From Apostichopus parvimensis (lineage: Eukaryota > Echinodermata > Holothuroidea > Aspidochirotida > Stichopodidae), in contig KN886983.1 of NCBI GenBank assembly GCA_000934455.1, positions 49,580-104,115 on the forward strand: DNA of 54,536 nt, read 5' to 3'. Below the pieces are notes generated by a model that made no database searches, was not told the origin of the DNA, and was given only the letters and a program-made list of their open reading frames with translations. Below are positions 52,926-54,536 of the stretch, one piece after another. The position numbers were made by a program, and so were the translations under genes. The stretch's first letter is position 1. Each line of letters begins with the position of its first letter.

Positions 52926-54536
52926 GTAAACAGCATGTATAAACATCACTTGAGTGTAAGCTGCAAAATGATTTTTCGCTAGTCAATTGCTTTACAACAA
53001 TGATGGATATTTTCTGCATCTTTAGGTCACTTTCCTTATATTGCACATTTTGTTCAGATTTGGCGAAGTATTGTGTGTGCATCTCACAACAACAGAGTGA
53101 ATGGTTTGTTATTATTTATAATACTAAGCTCAATGATTCACAGAACGACGTTGACAGCTAAGCCATTATTCCAACTGTATCTTACTTCAATATTAAATCA
53201 ACAGGAAGGACATAATACTAAAGTAAAGCTTTGAAACAATTTTGCCGTTATGATATGACAAATCACCGGATATGATCCTTTCCCTGAAAGAATAAAGAGG
53301 ACTTAGCCAGTCAAAGTATGTTATATTAAATTAATCATATTTAAAATCATAAACAAAATATTGAGATGGTTGTTTCATCTAAGGTAAGTGAATTGTTTTC
53401 TCTGCTTGAGCGTAAAAATGTATCGGATTATATTTACCAGTTACTTTAATGGGTTGGTCAGTTGGCTGTTTAGTTTGAAATAGCATAACATATGTATAAC
53501 CAACGCATGTTAGTTCAAACGTTCGAAATTACTAATATTTATTCACACAGCAATTTCTTTTGTTACAGTATCTCTATTGATGTATTTTACCGTGTGTGAT
53601 AGTGAAATCGTTACTGAAGTTTACACCGAAACAAATAGTAAGCTTACTTTAACTTGCCACGCTAATGGAACTACGCCTAATGTAAAACTAGTTTGGTTAC
53701 ACGATTACAACGATCTCGGGGGTTCCATGTGCAATATTGAACCTGTAACTCAAGACGATAACAGCATTTATCGTTCCTCACTATCGGTGACAATCAAGCC
53801 TTTCCCTGGAACGACTTTTATTACATGTCTTAGCAAAGGTACTATCAGTGAAGCTAATGTCAGCGCTACCTTAAAGGTAGTTACTTTTGGTGAGTAATTG
53901 CATTTCATAATTACATGTTTGCTTTGATGAACATAATTCGTAGCATGTGTGTAACATTTGTTGTGTCGACTTGCAGATGGTAATACTTAAAGAGTGAACT
54001 TCGGGCAGGAAGCACTTACCGATAGTACCTCGAAAGATAAAGCGGGGGGAAAATTCAGAACGAAAAATATGACAAACAACCAATCTTGTTTACGTTCCTG
54101 CTACTAGGTCTTTTCGTTTCCGTTAAGTGTTTTAACAATCGTTACATGGACTGTTGCCATAAACGTTACAAACGGAGTAACCCCATTATACTTGTCCATG
54201 AAATATATATATTTATAAACTGGTCAAAGCAAGTCAGTGCAAGAAAATCCACGTGTACTCAGAGCAAAATAAAAGCATACAACAGCGAGAAAATATTTGT
54301 CTCATAATTGACAAATAAGGTGTACTGTCTAAGCATATATAAAAATACGTTCGGTGCCCTGGAACTTTCTTCAGCAATACTTGGCAGTGGAATGGACAAA
54401 ATATGACCACAAAGAATGTGTGAAGTTAGTAACTACATAAACGCCAATCTTGCGTTTACACACATTTGTATACCTAATCCAACACCAGTAGTTGTTGTTG
54501 AGTTTCAGGCATTGATGATCGCTCAATGCGTGAAAC
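52595..54536 (+). CDS. Gene D (partial): Ig receptor related to gene B
   Basis: Exons at 52595-52925 and 53569-53889, with a possible third from 54509 that runs off the window. Exon 1 has a leader (AIYFSLLIVVYS) and an Ig domain aligning with gene B exon 1 along its length (YRWEKNGELIF, GSLYIGN, HEGTYVCF). Exon 2 has LTCHA, LVWLH and TFITCLS, as in gene B. All visible splice sites are phase 1. The kinase-like part, if present, lies outside the window. Confidence 0.8.
53569..53889 (+). CDS. Gene D exon 2: second Ig domain
   Basis: 321-nt phase 1-1 exon after TTGTTACAG, ending at G|GTGAG. Canonical Cys pair with core Trp. An additional Cys (SMCNI) sits between the core strands. Confidence 0.82.
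54509..54536 (+). CDS. Gene D possible start of exon 3
   Basis: The acceptor GAGTTTCAG is followed by an open phase-1 frame (GIDDRSMRET) where gene B exon 3 begins GPITMTVNG. Only 28 bases are in the window, so this is tentative. Confidence 0.35.

Overview
This window is animal nuclear DNA. It is AT-rich, its genes are split into short exons with GT...AG introns, and the predicted proteins are secreted or membrane proteins with immunoglobulin (Ig) domains. A decayed Ty3/gypsy-type LTR retrotransposon, hairpin-type DNA elements and the family of the intracellular GTPase-like domains suggest a marine invertebrate, possibly a deuterostome such as an echinoderm. That taxonomic guess is weak.

The main content is a plus-strand cluster of Ig-domain receptor genes in which two architectures alternate. 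Gene A (3209-10839) and gene C (40171-48053) encode signal peptide, three Ig-like domains, one transmembrane helix, a basic and polar tail, and a large C-terminal exon that looks like a degenerate AIG1/IMAP-type GTPase domain followed by a Cys-rich motif. In both the P-loop is broken, so the domain looks like a pseudo-GTPase. Gene B (17827-24075) and gene D (52595 to beyond the window end) are the second type. Gene B encodes signal peptide, three Ig domains, transmembrane helix and a tyrosine-kinase-like domain whose HRD, catalytic-loop Asn, DFG and glycine loop are all altered, so it is a pseudokinase. It ends in a tail with an ITIM-like tyrosine motif. Gene D shows only its Ig exons before the window ends. 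The order A, B, C, D suggests duplication of a two-gene block. My exon models close in frame: 983 codons for A, 918 for C and 696 for B, each plus a stop.

Between the genes: 11960-16459 holds a complete but frameshifted LTR retrotransposon on the minus strand, with 5-bp target duplications. From 22440 to about 35660 there is a tandem duplication of roughly 6-7 kb that carries the last four exons of gene B and its downstream DNA. The second copy of the kinase exons (28475-30823) has a 1-nt deletion and is a pseudogene. A 743-bp foldback element with a clear CATTAA target duplication interrupts it. Three short inverted copies of the same kinase exon lie further along. Region 36.1-40.1 kb and region 48.1-52.6 kb hold no gene I can support, only repeats and low-complexity tracts.

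Inferred role: A and C pair an Ig ectodomain with a nucleotide-binding-dead GTPase-like scaffold. B pairs an Ig ectodomain with a kinase-dead scaffold and an inhibitory-type tyrosine motif. Both would fit non-catalytic innate recognition or adhesion receptors. No expression or ligand evidence is available from sequence alone.
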